Shown piece after piece: positions 53,031 through 63,174 of a DNA stretch of 64,000 nt. The notes beneath the pieces were generated by a model. It was not told the origin of the DNA and searched no databases. It saw only the letters and a list, made by a program, of their open reading frames with translations. The position numbers and the translations under genes were made by a program. This stretch comes from Prorocentrum cordatum (taxonomy: Eukaryota > Sar > Dinophyceae > Prorocentrales > Prorocentraceae): NCBI GenBank assembly GCA_963575745.1, contig CAUYUJ010012803.1, forward strand, positions 62,001 to 126,000, read 5' to 3'. Each line of letters begins with the position of its first letter. Positions within the stretch are counted from its first letter, which is position 1.

Positions 53031-53271
53031 TCCACAGTGCTAAAAGACAGTGTCCAGACCTTTAGACCTATCTGGACTGCTTAAACCTCGCCTGGACTTT
53101 GGGTATCTAGGTGAAGGGGCTACCTTTTAGTCCTCCTGGAAGGTTAGGGTTCCAGGAGGGAAGAAAAAACACTTGGACCCAAATAGCCAAAGTACAGTCG
53201 AGGGTTCGAGCAGTCCAGATCGGTTTCTAGATCTGGAGCGCTTGTTTTAACACTCTGGACGGTCAGGGATC
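53031..53271. repeat. fold-back repeat, family F10 copy B
   Basis: The left end CCCTGACTTTCCACAGTGCT is inverted at the right as AACACTCTGGACGGTCAGGG. A perfect internal hairpin CCTCCTGGAA/TTCCAGGAGG lies at 53133-53158. Confidence 0.6.
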
Positions 53272-53518
53272 TTGGGGTCGCAGTGGTTCACACCGGGCGC
53301 TTTCGCTCGGACTGGGGCCCAGGGACCCTGATGGATCAAGACGGTTCGGGCAGTGCCGCGGAAAAACATCGGGCTGGAGACTCCGGTCGTGACTTCGCAC
53401 GACGCCGCACTGCTTTGGCGACGTCGGCTCTCACGGAAGAGCCAGTGGTGTTGGCACAAGGCCGAGGGGAATTGCGACGAACCACTGAAATAAGAAACAT
53501 CGTGAGTGCCACGATTGG

Positions 53519-53700
53519 ACGCCGGGAATGGGTACAGAAAAATGGCTACGATGGCCAGGAAAAAAACACAGGCTGCCCCAAACAGACAGCGGCCGCTGTC
53601 GGGCAAGCGGCCGTCCATCTCTCGAATGGACAACGTCCGCGGCGACGCCGACAGCGAATCCCGACCAAGATGAACCGGAAAAGCTGTCAGGGGGACCGAT
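53519..53700. mobile_element. family F8 element, copy 1
   Basis: Shares CAGCGGCCGCTGTCGGGCAA, AATGGACAACGTCCGCGGCG and GACAGCGAATCC blocks with copies 2 and 3. The ends are diverged. Confidence 0.6.
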
Positions 53701-54184
53701 TGCGAGACGCGCGCGGAGCGGAGCGATGCGCCAGCCGCCCGCGGGGCATACTGCGCCAACGTGTTTGCGACCGTACGGCTACTTGGCGGCTGCAGGCCTG
53801 CCTTTGCATTCTGGGCATCCAGTGCTGTCAGCACTCGCATCCATTCTCTCGGGCGTTGGCCGAACTGGGCTTAGTGGAACCTGGTTCAGTGATCTGTACC
53901 AGGGGCGCCCCCCCGTCCCTTTTCCACTAACCAGAACTGCCGTCACCCGAAAAAACACCAGCTATGGCAAACCTGTTTTAAAGATTCTGGCCAGTTCAAA
54001 AGCTCCTGGGCCCTACCACTAACAGGGTCCCCTTACCTGGGGTCCTGACCATACCCGATTCTTGCCGTGCCGATGCCGGCCGTCCCGAGCATTGACGCCT
54101 TGCGCTGCGCTGCGGGCGTGGGGCCGGCGCAGCCTGCTGGAGGCCGGGCAGGGCGTCTCCGACGCCGACGACCTCTGGGGGAGC

Positions 54185-54430
54185 GGGAGGAGGAGGAGGA
54201 GGAGGGGGAGGAGTAGCAGGGGGAGGAGGGGGAGGAGGAGCAGGGGGAGGAGGAGGAGGAGGAGGAGGAGGAGGAGGAGGAGGAGGAGGAGGAGGAGGAG
54301 GAGGAGGAGGAGGAGGAGGAGGAGGAAGAGGAGGAGGGGGAGGGGGAGGGGGAGGAGGGGGGAGGGGAGGAGGAGGAGGAGGAGGAGGAGAGGAGGAGGA
54401 GGAGGAGGAGGAGGAGGGGAAGGAGGAGCA

Positions 54431-54461
<31 letters not shown>

Positions 54462-54540
54462 AGGAGGAGGAGGAGGAGGAGGAGGAGGAGGAGGAGGAGG
54501 AGGAGGAGGAGGAGGAGGAGGAGGAGGAGGGGGGGAAGGG
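54185..54540. repeat. GGA tract
   Basis: About 350 bp of nearly pure GGA with GGGG interruptions. Confidence 0.95.
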
Positions 54541-54992
54541 GGAGGAGGGCGGGGCCCGAGGAGGGTCGAGGATCGCGGTTGCCCCCGGGCACTCCCGGCC
54601 CTCCCCCTGGGCCTCCGGAGGCCCCCTGGCCCTGCAGGGGGGGGGGAGCCCGCCAGAGGCCTCTGCGGACGTCGGGGGGGCCGTCGGAGGCCCCTTGCGG
54701 AGCGGGGAGGCAGGAGAACCCAGGATCGAATCGACCCGTCGAATCTCACCAGCGCGCTATCGTTGACTTCGCGCACTCGCGAGAGCCATAGGCAGCGCCT
54801 CAAATGCACGGCGGTCATGCGCGTGGTTGCGAGGATGAAGCAGTCAGCAAGGCCGGTGTCGTCCACAAGATCGGCGTTGGCGATCGTACGCTGCTCATCG
54901 GCGGTGACGGCGGCAGTCAGGCTTCATTCGCCTTCGCTGAGTCGTCGTCTTCATGCGCGCCTGTCCGCATCGAAAATTTGGACGCCCGAACT

Positions 54993-55173
54993 GGGTACGG
55001 AAAGAATGGGTACAATGCCCAACAACAAGTGTTGTCCCAAACCAACAGCGGCCGCTGTTGGGCATGCGGCCTTCTGTCTCAAATGGACACAGGCCGCGGC
55101 GGCGTGGACAGCAAATCCTGTTCAAAATGAACAGGAACTGCTGTTGGGCATCGTACCCATTCTTTCCGTACCC
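54993..55173. mobile_element. family F8 element, copy 2, with intact inverted ends
   Basis: The left end GGGTACGGAAAGAATGGGTA is perfectly inverted at the right; arms run about 32 bp with two mismatches. The interior has the CAGCGGCCGCTG palindrome. Confidence 0.8.
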
Positions 55174-55446
55174 GTTTCGTTCGTGCAGGGAAGGGAAACG
55201 GATCGGCGGAAATGGGCAGCTGAGCCGGAAGAAAGCCGAATCGGCGGACATCGGCAGGCTGAGGGGCCTCCGATGAAAAGTCGGAACCCAAATCGGAACC
55301 CCAAATCGAATCGAATCGGAATCGGAATCCATCGAAATCGAAGCGAATCGAACTGGAGGAATCGAAACGAGCCCTGGGGAGGAGGCCGGAGCTGGGCCAA
55401 GGGCGGGGGAGAATGGAGACCACCCCCATGCCTCCACAATAGACAG

Positions 55447-55587
55447 GCGCGTTCCACTACTCGCAAATTATCTGCTCGCATATGGCCTTGATCCGCCACG
55501 GGGAATCCACGATACTCTGCATCGATGCAGGCATGTGTTTTTTCTCGGGCGTTTGCGAGTAGGCACTTTGCGAGTGGTGGAACGCGC
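55447..55587. mobile_element. fold-back element with GCGCGTTCCAC ends
   Basis: Arms of about 34 bp: left GCGCGTTCCACTACTCGCAA, right complement GCGCGTTCCACCACTCGCAA, with about five mismatches overall. No target duplication seen. Confidence 0.75.
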
Positions 55588-55621
55588 TCGGTGACACAGG
55601 CCCATGGTTCGCCTCATCGCG

Positions 55622-55790
55622 CCCGAAATGGGTACGGGCAACAAGTATACGATGCCCAGCAGCAGCTTGTGTCCAAAACCTGCAGCGCGGCCGCCCTTGG
55701 GCAAGCAACTTTTGTGCCTCGAGTGGACGAGGTCCGTGGCGAATCCAGCTCGAAACCTTTCTTGACATGAACGGGAAGCGCGTGAAAGGG
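55622..55790. mobile_element. family F8 element, copy 3
   Basis: ATGGGTACGGGCAACAAGTA start, GCGGCCGCCCTTGGGCAAGC core; the right end is diverged. Confidence 0.55.
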
Positions 55791-55899
55791 AAGAGTTGCG
55801 CAAGAACCTGCAGCACCATCGCGACCAAATGTAATATAGGTAAGCTCTTCGAACGCTCACACAGACCTGTTACAAACCAATGCTTTTTCAATCAATTCG

Positions 55900-56160
55900 C
55901 TTCTTGGGCCATCTTGGAGGTCATCCGAGATCGCTCCGAAAAGATGCTTTACAAACGCTCTTTCGGCATCGAGGATATCTCAGGCGGAACGCCCATTTTC
56001 GAGGATCCGAAAATTAGGCGAGCGAGTTCAAGATCTTCATGTTTGGAGGATGTCTCAGGCGACATCGTCATTTTTGACATACGAAGTCTTAAACGAGAAC
56101 CCTCAAGATCCCTATTTGGGGAGGAATTCTCGAGCGAAACGCTCCTTTCTCAAACCCTCA
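55900..56160. repeat. degenerate ~75-bp tandem repeat
   Basis: Repeated blocks of TTTCGGCATCGAGGATATCT, TTTGGAGGATGTCTCAGGCG and TTTGGGGAGGAATTCTCGAG. The 156-codon frame across it repeats in step and is not called as a gene. Confidence 0.55.
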
Positions 56161-56249
56161 CTCCCACGCACGAGGAAGATGACAAGACGACGGCGTGTCG
56201 CCCCATTTGGGGGATGCCAGCCCGTGGATTTTACTAGGGCTGATTCGAC

Positions 56250-56375
56250 CACACTCGCAATACAACATCCCCTCCTCTCCATCCTCCCCTCCATCCTCCC
56301 CTCTCTCCATCCATCCTCCCTCCATCCTCCCCTCTCTCGTCCTCTTCCTTTTCCTCCCTCCCTCCTTCCCCGACT
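56250..56375. repeat. CCTCCATCC minisatellite
   Basis: Pyrimidine-rich CCATCCTCCCCTC units. Confidence 0.85.
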
Positions 56376-56740
56376 CGGTAGTTTCGATGCTGCTGGATGC
56401 ACGGGCACAGCGCGGTGGTTCTGGCGTCCGCTGCAGGCCGACCCCAGGCTGCGCTCTCAGCCACGGTTCGCTCTGGCCAGCCACTGCTGGCCAGCGTTTC
56501 GTTTGCCGTGCACCCAGTGCCCGCTTTCATATATGCTACAGGGTAATTTTTAATACATCGGATTTTTAAGCATATGGGATTTTCAATACATGATTAATGT
56601 ATGAGTAAATCTATGCATGCACTCACCGTTGCTTTCAATACGAACCCCCTTCTATTTTGATAATGATCCGCACGCGGAGCATGTATCAAAAACGGCACTG
56701 GACATTCTCAGCTGATGAGCGTGCACACCCAACAACTGAC

Positions 56741-56866
56741 TGGCCATCGCCCGGACATCCATTCCCCGTGTTTTTTTTCGGTTTCGTGTGTTTTTTCGCC
56801 AAATGATCGAGGATGCTCCTCGATGGCCCTCGCCAAGAAACAAATGCACACGTCCGAGCGATGCCG
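56741..56866. mobile_element. fold-back element, family F5 copy 3
   Basis: Inverted ends TGGCCATCGCCCGGAC and GTCCGAGCGATGCC. It lies just left of family F6 copy 3. Confidence 0.65.
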
Positions 56867-56976
56867 AGCTGATGTCCCTCGAGGGCCGTCCCTGCATCTC
56901 GCCCCTCCACGGCGCGTGCCAGCTGATCTCGGCCACCGCGCCGCCCAGTCCTCCCTCCTCTCCACCTCTTCCATGT

Positions 56977-57145
56977 TCAAGGGGCCCTGGGACACACAAA
57001 TAGATAGACACACATAAAAGGATTCCCTATATTTTCCCATATTCTCTGGGTGTCTGTCTTCCCCACCACTGCAAATATTTTCTTATATTTTCCGGGGAAT
57101 CGGCGATGAATTGTGTCTGTGTGTTTTTTCTCCCCCTGACATGTA
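56977..57145. repeat. AT-rich dispersed repeat, family F6 copy 3
   Basis: GGGGCCCTGGGACACACAAA start and GATGAATTGTGTCTGTGTG end, as in copies 1 and 2. The copia element inserted 57 bp to its right. Confidence 0.7.
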
Positions 57146-57202
57146 ACTGCCATCGAGTGGCGCTGGGTCGCCGTGCAAATCCCGAGGAGGAGGAGGCAGG
57201 AG

Positions 57203-57257
57203 TGTTGATGGTTTTTACTTGGACCAAGGGGCTACAGATTAGCATGTACAGTCAACA
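57203..57257 (-). repeat. 3' LTR, 55 bp
   Basis: Identical to 63425-63479. Begins TGTTGATGG and ends CAGTCAACA; the terminal 6 bp are inverted repeats. Confidence 0.95.
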
Positions 57258-57474
57258 CGCCTCCAAGATGCAGGCGAGCGCATCGCCTTGCATCTTCTCT
57301 GTACTGCAGCTCGAGCCTCCATCTGAAGGCTCAAGCTCAAGCCAAAGCGGGCGTCCCCGCCGTGGCTCCCGCGCGCCCGCGCCCGACGCGCGCCCTCGGC
57401 TCAAAGGAGCGGCCTCTGGCCGCGCCCTCACCCGTCTTGGGTGGCCCTCAAAGGGTCTTGCATTCGGCTCGGAC

Positions 57475-60400
57475 CTACCCCGTGCTGCTGAGAAGCGCGC
57501 CTAGGTGCGAGCCTAGACTCGCATCCGAGCGAAACGCTCGGATAGGCACCCTGCCTGGAACCAGCCGCGCGGCCCACGCCGCTGCAGCCAGCCCCTCACT
57601 GCTGGCCATGTGCTGGCCGCCGTCCCTCGACAGACGGACGATGAGGTCCGCCTTCAAGCCGCTCACTGGCAGCTTCCGCCACCTGAGCTCCTCCTTGAGC
57701 TCTGCCACGGTGGCCTCAGCCAGCATCTTCCCGAAGTACTCCGAACCGAGGTCTCGCCCTTCGGCGACCCGCTCAGGCGCAGCTATCGCCGCTGCCCGAG
57801 AAACGACATGCCCCTCAGGCGCGTCCTTCGACGCCGCCTCGGGCCTCGCCGTGCCGTCGGCCTGCGGGGCAGCCCTCGCCGCTCCCGCTGGTGGGGCAGC
57901 ACTCGCCGCCCTAGATGAGAAGAGCTGCACCGCCCCTCTCGTGCACACAACTGCGCCCTTGACCGCGAGCACCAGCACGATGATGAACACGATCATGGCG
58001 AGAACGATCGAGCCGATGTTCGACTCGACCTCGTCGTCAGCGGCCGTGGAGCACTGCTTGTCTCCGTGCTCGGCCGCCTCCGTGAAAGTGACGCCCACGC
58101 CCGCGGCGAGCCCCTTGGTCAGAAGCCGCAGGTTGGACATCTCCAGCAACTTGAGCACCCGCTTGCCGTCCAAATGCTTGGTCCCCAAGTCGCTCCTGTT
58201 GCTCTCCGTGTCGACTCGCCCGAGCTGTAGCTCGCCGAGCATGACTCGTTCCTGCACCCACAGGTCTCGTATCTGTAGATGCCGTACTTTGCCACTGCCG
58301 ATCCGCGTCGCGATCGCCCTGCCTGCATTCGAGTCGCTGTGAACCTTCGACGCGACCTCGATGCCACACTGCTGGTAGAACTGCCGCATCATGATCGCAC
58401 TCGCCGCGCCTCGGCCGATGGCGTAGAACTCGGCCTCTCCGCTGCTGAGCGCGACGACGGGCTGCGATGCCACCTGGGTCTCCAGGAGGTGGCTGCCAAA
58501 GAAGCCGTACACGGAGCTGGTCGATTTCCTCGTGATCTCATCCTCTGCCCAGTCCGAGTCCGTCTCGTAGAGAACCGCCTTGGGCATCTCCTGCTTCTCG
58601 TAGAACCACCCGAGCTCGCGCCGACCGTGGAGATACCGCACGCACCGCCTCAGCCTAAGCATGCTGATGACTGTGGGCTTCCCCATGTCCGTGAGGATCA
58701 CCTTCACCGCGAACTGGATGTCCGGCCTGTCTACCGCCACGTAGTTGACGAGCCCCGCGACCTGCTGGTAGAGCTTCGCCTCGTCGTGCGGAAGTGGATC
58801 CAGCGCCTCCCGGACGCTCTTGCCCGTGGCCTTGCTCCCAGGCGTGTCCGCCGGCTTGCACTCCGTAAGGCCCAGCAGCTCCACGCACCTCGTCACGTGC
58901 TTCGTGTCGCCGATCCAGACGAACCCCTTGCCCGTCCACCTGATCTTGCGCTTGAGGTATGGGAGCTCGCGAACGCCATCCGGCCCGACACGACCGATGC
59001 ACTTGACGTCCATGCTCGCCATCAGCTGCTGGTCCAGGACATCCAGGGACTCCTCCTCGCCCTCGGTCAAGATGTCGTCACCGTGGATCGCCGAGGTCAT
59101 GTCCAAGAGAGGCTCGTGGTACACGCCCGCCGCCACCGCGATGCGCGTCCAGTTGTTCTTCTTGAACACCCCGGCCACGTACTCCTGCCAGGCCTGGGCC
59201 GCCTTGCGCGTGCCGTACATGGCCTTCCGGAGCTGCCACACGTACCCGTCTCTCCTAAGTCCTGGAGGCGGGATGACGACGATCCACTCGTCGAGGTCGG
59301 CGTGGAAGAACGCCACGTGGACGTCATGCACCGAGAGATGCCTCCGACCCTTCTTCGTCGCCGCCAAGGAGACGATCGCCCTGACGATGGCGATCGGCGG
59401 CGTGCCCGCGTTGCAGTCCTCTCGGCCGTACGTGTTGATCTCCATGGCGACGCCTCGGGACCGGACGAAGGGGTTGCCGTCCTTGGTGCGCAGGTCCTCG
59501 ACCCACTTGAAACGCACCACCTTGCCCCGGCTCTCGGCCACGCGGACCTCCTCGAAGACGCCGTGTCGCCGCATCTCCTCGATCTCGGCCTCGCGCCCGC
59601 GCCTGACCAGGTCCCTGGGGAGCTCCTTCCCGCTCCTCGCGTCGTACACGTGCTTCTCCGTGTCTGGCAGGACCGTGATCGCCGCCGGCTCGACGGGGCT
59701 GACCTCGAACATCCCGATCTCCAGCGGCTCGCAGCTCTCGATCTCCGTGACCGTCTCGAGCTCCTCGTGGGACTGCTGGTCCAGGCCTTCGTACGTGCAG
59801 GGATTGATCTCCACGAAGGCCCCGACTGCGAGCGACCCGACTGTGATCGCCGCTGTCTGGCGCGGCCTCTTCGCCGACGCCTCGCCCTGGTCGTCGCGAG
59901 GCGCCATGCTGGCATCCCCGGACGATCCTGGCCTGCCGTCTCCAGCCCCAGCCGCTGGCCCCGGCGCGGCTCCCGCCGCCGCCGGCGTCGGCGCAGCCCC
60001 CGCCGCTGCCGACGAGGGCGCGGCCTCCGCCGCTGCCCTGGCCATCTCTTCCTTGCGCAGCTCGTTCTCGATCCTCTTCCGGCACTCCTCGCTGTGCGAT
60101 CCCATGCCTGTGACGCACCTCGGGCACATGGGGGTCCAGCCGTACTTGTCGATCAACGCCCTCGTGATGTACGTCGACCTCAGCCCTGCGCCTCCTGGCC
60201 CCGCGGGCGGCGCCGGCCCGACCATCGCTGGTGGCACCAGCGCCTCCGGGCCCGCAGCCGGTAAGACCACTGGCGGTGGCGGAGGTGGCGGCATCAGCCG
60301 CTGCTGATTCGGCTCCACCTGGGGCGCTCCCGCCGGCACGATGCCGATCTGTGGAGCCCGGCGCATGTCCCACGGCACCCCAGCGAACTTGTCCAGCTCC

Positions 60401-63174
60401 TCCAGCACGAACCGCTCGCCCTCCGGTCGCCGTCTCACCGTGCGCACCCTCGTCGTGCGCGTTGGACCCGCCACCAGGTGCTCGTCCGAAACCTCTGTCT
60501 TGCCCAGCCACACCGCCGCGTGCCACCGAGGCTGCAGCTTGGAGGTCGGCGTGGGGCCCCTCGCCCAGACGCACTCCGCGAAGTTGACGAGCTCGCCCCG
60601 ATATGGCCTCCCCTTGAGCACCTCGTAGGTCGTCTTGCCGTTGCCGTGCACCGTGAAGCGGTTGAGCTGCCAGCCAGCGCGCCGAATGAGCCAAGGTAGA
60701 AGCCCATGATCGGCTGGGAGTTCCCGCTTGTAGTTGTCGCCCACCGAGAACAGCAGCGCCCTGATCTGCTTGCCGAGCTCCTCGTTGGCGCGCTCCACTC
60801 CACCGACTCCCTGATGGTTAGCCCGCTGAGCTGACTCGACCATCGTGGGCGCCTTCCGCTGAGCCTTGATCTCCCTCGCCAGGGCCGTGATCGACGCCTC
60901 CTGGTCGTGCTTCAGCACGATGCGATCCAGCCCCCAGTTCTCGATGGTGGCGACCGCTGTCTTGACCATGTAGGCGTCGGTACCCTTCGGCCCCATGATG
61001 CCATGAATAGCTTGGGAGTTCATGTGCACCATGTTGAGGATGCTCAGCTGGCCCAGGAAGTAATAGTCGATCTGGACCTCGTCGCCCGTGCGCTCGTGCC
61101 CGGCCTTGTAGTGCGGGTCGTCCGTGAACTTGGATCTGACGCACACCCAGCACCAGGACCTCGCCGGAATGTGCACCAGCTCGTGCGTCCTCTGCTCGGC
61201 CAGGCTTGGCCTCACCGGATCCTTCTTGACTCGAACCGGCACGGACTCCTCGAGCACTGCCTGCGCTGCCGGCTCGCTCGCCTCGGCCTGAGCGTGAGTC
61301 GCGGCAGCTCCTCCGCCGCCGCCCTGGAGCGCGGCTCTCGCCGCTGCCCTGGACGCAGCTGATGCGCCGCCGGGCTCGCCTCCTGGCTCCTCGCCCCGCA
61401 CCGGCATGACGAGCGAGTTCTTGACGCCTTCACCGTACCTGTCCATCTTGAGGTAGAACAAGTCGTTGCGCCTGACCAGCGGCACGGCGTCTGGGTCCGA
61501 GAACTCGATCGGCTTCGGGATCATGTAGCTCCCGCTCGGCGTGAACACCCACGACGTGCCCTTGTCGACCGCCTGCGACACGCCCAGCGGCCTCTTGACG
61601 TCGGCGACCTTGTAGTCCACCCCGATCTTGTGCCCGTCCTTCGCGTACGTGACGAAGCGCTCGCCGTGGCACGGGATGTCGTCGCCGCTCGCTCCGACCA
61701 GCCTGATGCGCTCGCTCAGGTCTCTGAGTGTCTCGTGGGCCCCGTGACTCGGCGGGCACACCGATCGCGCAGCACCCGAATCCACCATGACCCAGTGCTC
61801 ATTGATACCGATGATCTCCTTGTTCTCGAACGTCTCGTGCTCGTTTGCTGCCCCTGGCTGGCTCAGCTGCTCGATCGGGCTGGCCCCGACCAAGAATGGC
61901 TGCCTCGGCTGCTCGTGCTCGTTTGACGGCCCGCTCGAACGAAGGTGGATCGCTGTCGTCGCTGGTGCTGAGGGCGTCGCTGCTGCTCCACTCGATAACG
62001 ACTCTTGCCCTTCTTCCAGCTCGATCGCGAGGCACCACAGTGGCTCTGCCCCGCTTTCGGTCGCGATCGCCATCACCGGCGCCGCGCTCCCCGCGGCGCT
62101 CGCCGCTGGTGGAGCTCCCGTCGGCCTCGACTCCTGCTCGACCGCGTTGGTGCCCTTCTTCTTCTTCTGCTCTGCGAGGAACTTCCTGCACTCGCTCTTG
62201 ACGTGACCGGTCTTGTGGCAGTGGAAGCACCGTTTCTCGGCCCTGTCCTTGGCCGCCTGGCTCCTCTGGTCCGTGGAGTTGTCGCCGCCCTTGCCCTTCC
62301 TGCCTTTGCCTTCCTTGCCCTTCTTTCCTTTGCCCTTGTCGCGCTCGCGCCTCGCCTTCTCCACCGCGCTCGTGTCCATCGGAACTGGTGGCGGCACTGC
62401 TGAGATGGCGCTCCTCGTCGAGATCACCATGTGCACCTCGTTGCGCATGAGCTCCCACGTGACTAGCCTCGACGCGTTGTGGACCAGGTGCGCTCGAAGA
62501 GCTTCGTCCTGAATCCCCCGCTGAAGGATCGCTATCTTGATCCTGTCCCCAATCCTCTCGTGGCTCTGGCTCTCGTACTTCGTGACCTTGAAGTCGAAGT
62601 CCGCCAGCATCCCCACGATGTTGTCCTCTGGGAACTGGAACGCGATCAGCTCTTGCAGCAGTCCTGCATGGCGACCGGGTCTGTCGGGCTCGTACATGTC
62701 TTGCAGTGTCCTCCACGCCCGATACCCTTCTCCGACGCCGACCGGCTTGATGAGCTGCAGTGCGGCTCCTTCCAGCAGCAGGACGAGGATGAAGTACAGC
62801 TGGCGACTGCGCTGACTCGCTCCCTCCTCCAGGAGCCTCGCGTTCCTCACCTCTTCCAGCGGGAACGTCATGGCTGCTGTCAGCTCGTTGGCCATCTGCT
62901 CGTCGAGGGCCCCGAGGTACGCGAGCATCTTGAAGCTCCACCCTGGCCACTCGTCCTCGCTGCCTCCGAACGCCTTCGGCTTCGCTAGAAGCCGAGTGTC
63001 CACCAGATCCTGTGGCGCGGCCCTCGCCGCTGCCACGGGCCTGCTCGCGGCGGCGCCTGCGCTCGCTGCTGCTGACTCCGCCGCCAGGGCGCGCTCCTCT
63101 GCAGCCTGCACCCGTTGTTCGGCAGCCTGCAACGCTCCCTCGAGCGCCTGGAAGCGTCGCTCGATCTCTTCCAT
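57475..63174 (-). CDS. copia Gag-Pol polyprotein, 1,899 residues
   Basis: One frame from ATG 63174 (MEEIERRFQALEGALQ) to a stop at 57475. In order: N-terminal coiled coil (1-35); Gag core about 55-255; zinc knuckle C316, C319, H324, C329; aspartic protease VMVDSGA (D465); integrase zinc motif H664, H668, C675, C678; integrase catalytic D703, D757, E794; a second CCHC-like motif C1017, C1020, H1027, C1031; reverse transcriptase about 1195-1440 with D1284 and HGDD at 1364-1367 in place of the usual YVDD; RNase H with D1541, E1580, D1614. After RNase H comes a tail with a hydrophobic segment (1720-1744) and a SAP-like domain (1817-1852). It is longer than typical copia polyproteins, and every catalytic residue checked is present. 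The product would be cleaved by its own protease. Confidence 0.95.
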   Translation of the reverse strand: MEEIERRFQALEGALQAAEQRVQAAEERALAAESAAASAGAAASRPVAAARAAPQDLVDTRLLAKPKAFGGSEDEWPGWSFKMLAYLGALDEQMANELTAAMTFPLEEVRNARLLEEGASQRSRQLYFILVLLLEGAALQLIKPVGVGEGYRAWRTLQDMYEPDRPGRHAGLLQELIAFQFPEDNIVGMLADFDFKVTKYESQSHERIGDRIKIAILQRGIQDEALRAHLVHNASRLVTWELMRNEVHMVISTRSAISAVPPPVPMDTSAVEKARRERDKGKGKKGKEGKGRKGKGGDNSTDQRSQAAKDRAEKRCFHCHKTGHVKSECRKFLAEQKKKKGTNAVEQESRPTGAPPAASAAGSAAPVMAIATESGAEPLWCLAIELEEGQESLSSGAAATPSAPATTAIHLRSSGPSNEHEQPRQPFLVGASPIEQLSQPGAANEHETFENKEIIGINEHWVMVDSGAARSVCPPSHGAHETLRDLSERIRLVGASGDDIPCHGERFVTYAKDGHKIGVDYKVADVKRPLGVSQAVDKGTSWVFTPSGSYMIPKPIEFSDPDAVPLVRRNDLFYLKMDRYGEGVKNSLVMPVRGEEPGGEPGGASAASRAAARAALQGGGGGAAATHAQAEASEPAAQAVLEESVPVRVKKDPVRPSLAEQRTHELVHIPARSWCWVCVRSKFTDDPHYKAGHERTGDEVQIDYYFLGQLSILNMVHMNSQAIHGIMGPKGTDAYMVKTAVATIENWGLDRIVLKHDQEASITALAREIKAQRKAPTMVESAQRANHQGVGGVERANEELGKQIRALLFSVGDNYKRELPADHGLLPWLIRRAGWQLNRFTVHGNGKTTYEVLKGRPYRGELVNFAECVWARGPTPTSKLQPRWHAAVWLGKTEVSDEHLVAGPTRTTRVRTVRRRPEGERFVLEELDKFAGVPWDMRRAPQIGIVPAGAPQVEPNQQRLMPPPPPPPVVLPAAGPEALVPPAMVGPAPPAGPGGAGLRSTYITRALIDKYGWTPMCPRCVTGMGSHSEECRKRIENELRKEEMARAAAEAAPSSAAAGAAPTPAAAGAAPGPAAGAGDGRPGSSGDASMAPRDDQGEASAKRPRQTAAITVGSLAVGAFVEINPCTYEGLDQQSHEELETVTEIESCEPLEIGMFEVSPVEPAAITVLPDTEKHVYDARSGKELPRDLVRRGREAEIEEMRRHGVFEEVRVAESRGKVVRFKWVEDLRTKDGNPFVRSRGVAMEINTYGREDCNAGTPPIAIVRAIVSLAATKKGRRHLSVHDVHVAFFHADLDEWIVVIPPPGLRRDGYVWQLRKAMYGTRKAAQAWQEYVAGVFKKNNWTRIAVAAGVYHEPLLDMTSAIHGDDILTEGEEESLDVLDQQLMASMDVKCIGRVGPDGVRELPYLKRKIRWTGKGFVWIGDTKHVTRCVELLGLTECKPADTPGSKATGKSVREALDPLPHDEAKLYQQVAGLVNYVAVDRPDIQFAVKVILTDMGKPTVISMLRLRRCVRYLHGRRELGWFYEKQEMPKAVLYETDSDWAEDEITRKSTSSVYGFFGSHLLETQVASQPVVALSSGEAEFYAIGRGAASAIMMRQFYQQCGIEVASKVHSDSNAGRAIATRIGSGKVRHLQIRDLWVQERVMLGELQLGRVDTESNRSDLGTKHLDGKRVLKLLEMSNLRLLTKGLAAGVGVTFTEAAEHGDKQCSTAADDEVESNIGSIVLAMIVFIIVLVLAVKGAVVCTRGAVQLFSSRAASAAPPAGAARAAPQADGTARPEAASKDAPEGHVVSRAAAIAAPERVAEGRDLGSEYFGKMLAEATVAELKEELRWRKLPVSGLKADLIVRLSRDGGQHMASSEGLAAAAWAARLVPGRVPIRAFRSDASLGSHLGALLSSTG
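57619..58017 (-). other. unusual C-terminal tail of the copia polyprotein
   Basis: Residues 1720-1744 (IGSIVLAMIVFIIVLVLAVK core) form one membrane-like helix. Residues 1817-1852 contain TVAELKEELRWRKLPVSGLK followed by ADLIVRL, the pattern of SAP DNA-binding domains. Ala-rich linkers separate them. This tail follows RNase H, where most copia elements stop. Confidence 0.75.

Noticed and set aside
55767-56237. 156-residue open frame
   Set aside because: It follows a degenerate tandem DNA repeat and shows no domain; kept as repeat.
57943-58017. Envelope protein in the copia element
   Set aside because: There is only one hydrophobic helix inside the polyprotein, with no signal peptide, no separate ORF and no fusion features; a tail domain is the simpler reading.
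58279-60307. Plus-strand open frames of 495-661 residues
   Set aside because: Shadows of the polyprotein gene on the opposite strand; Arg/Leu/His-rich without domains.
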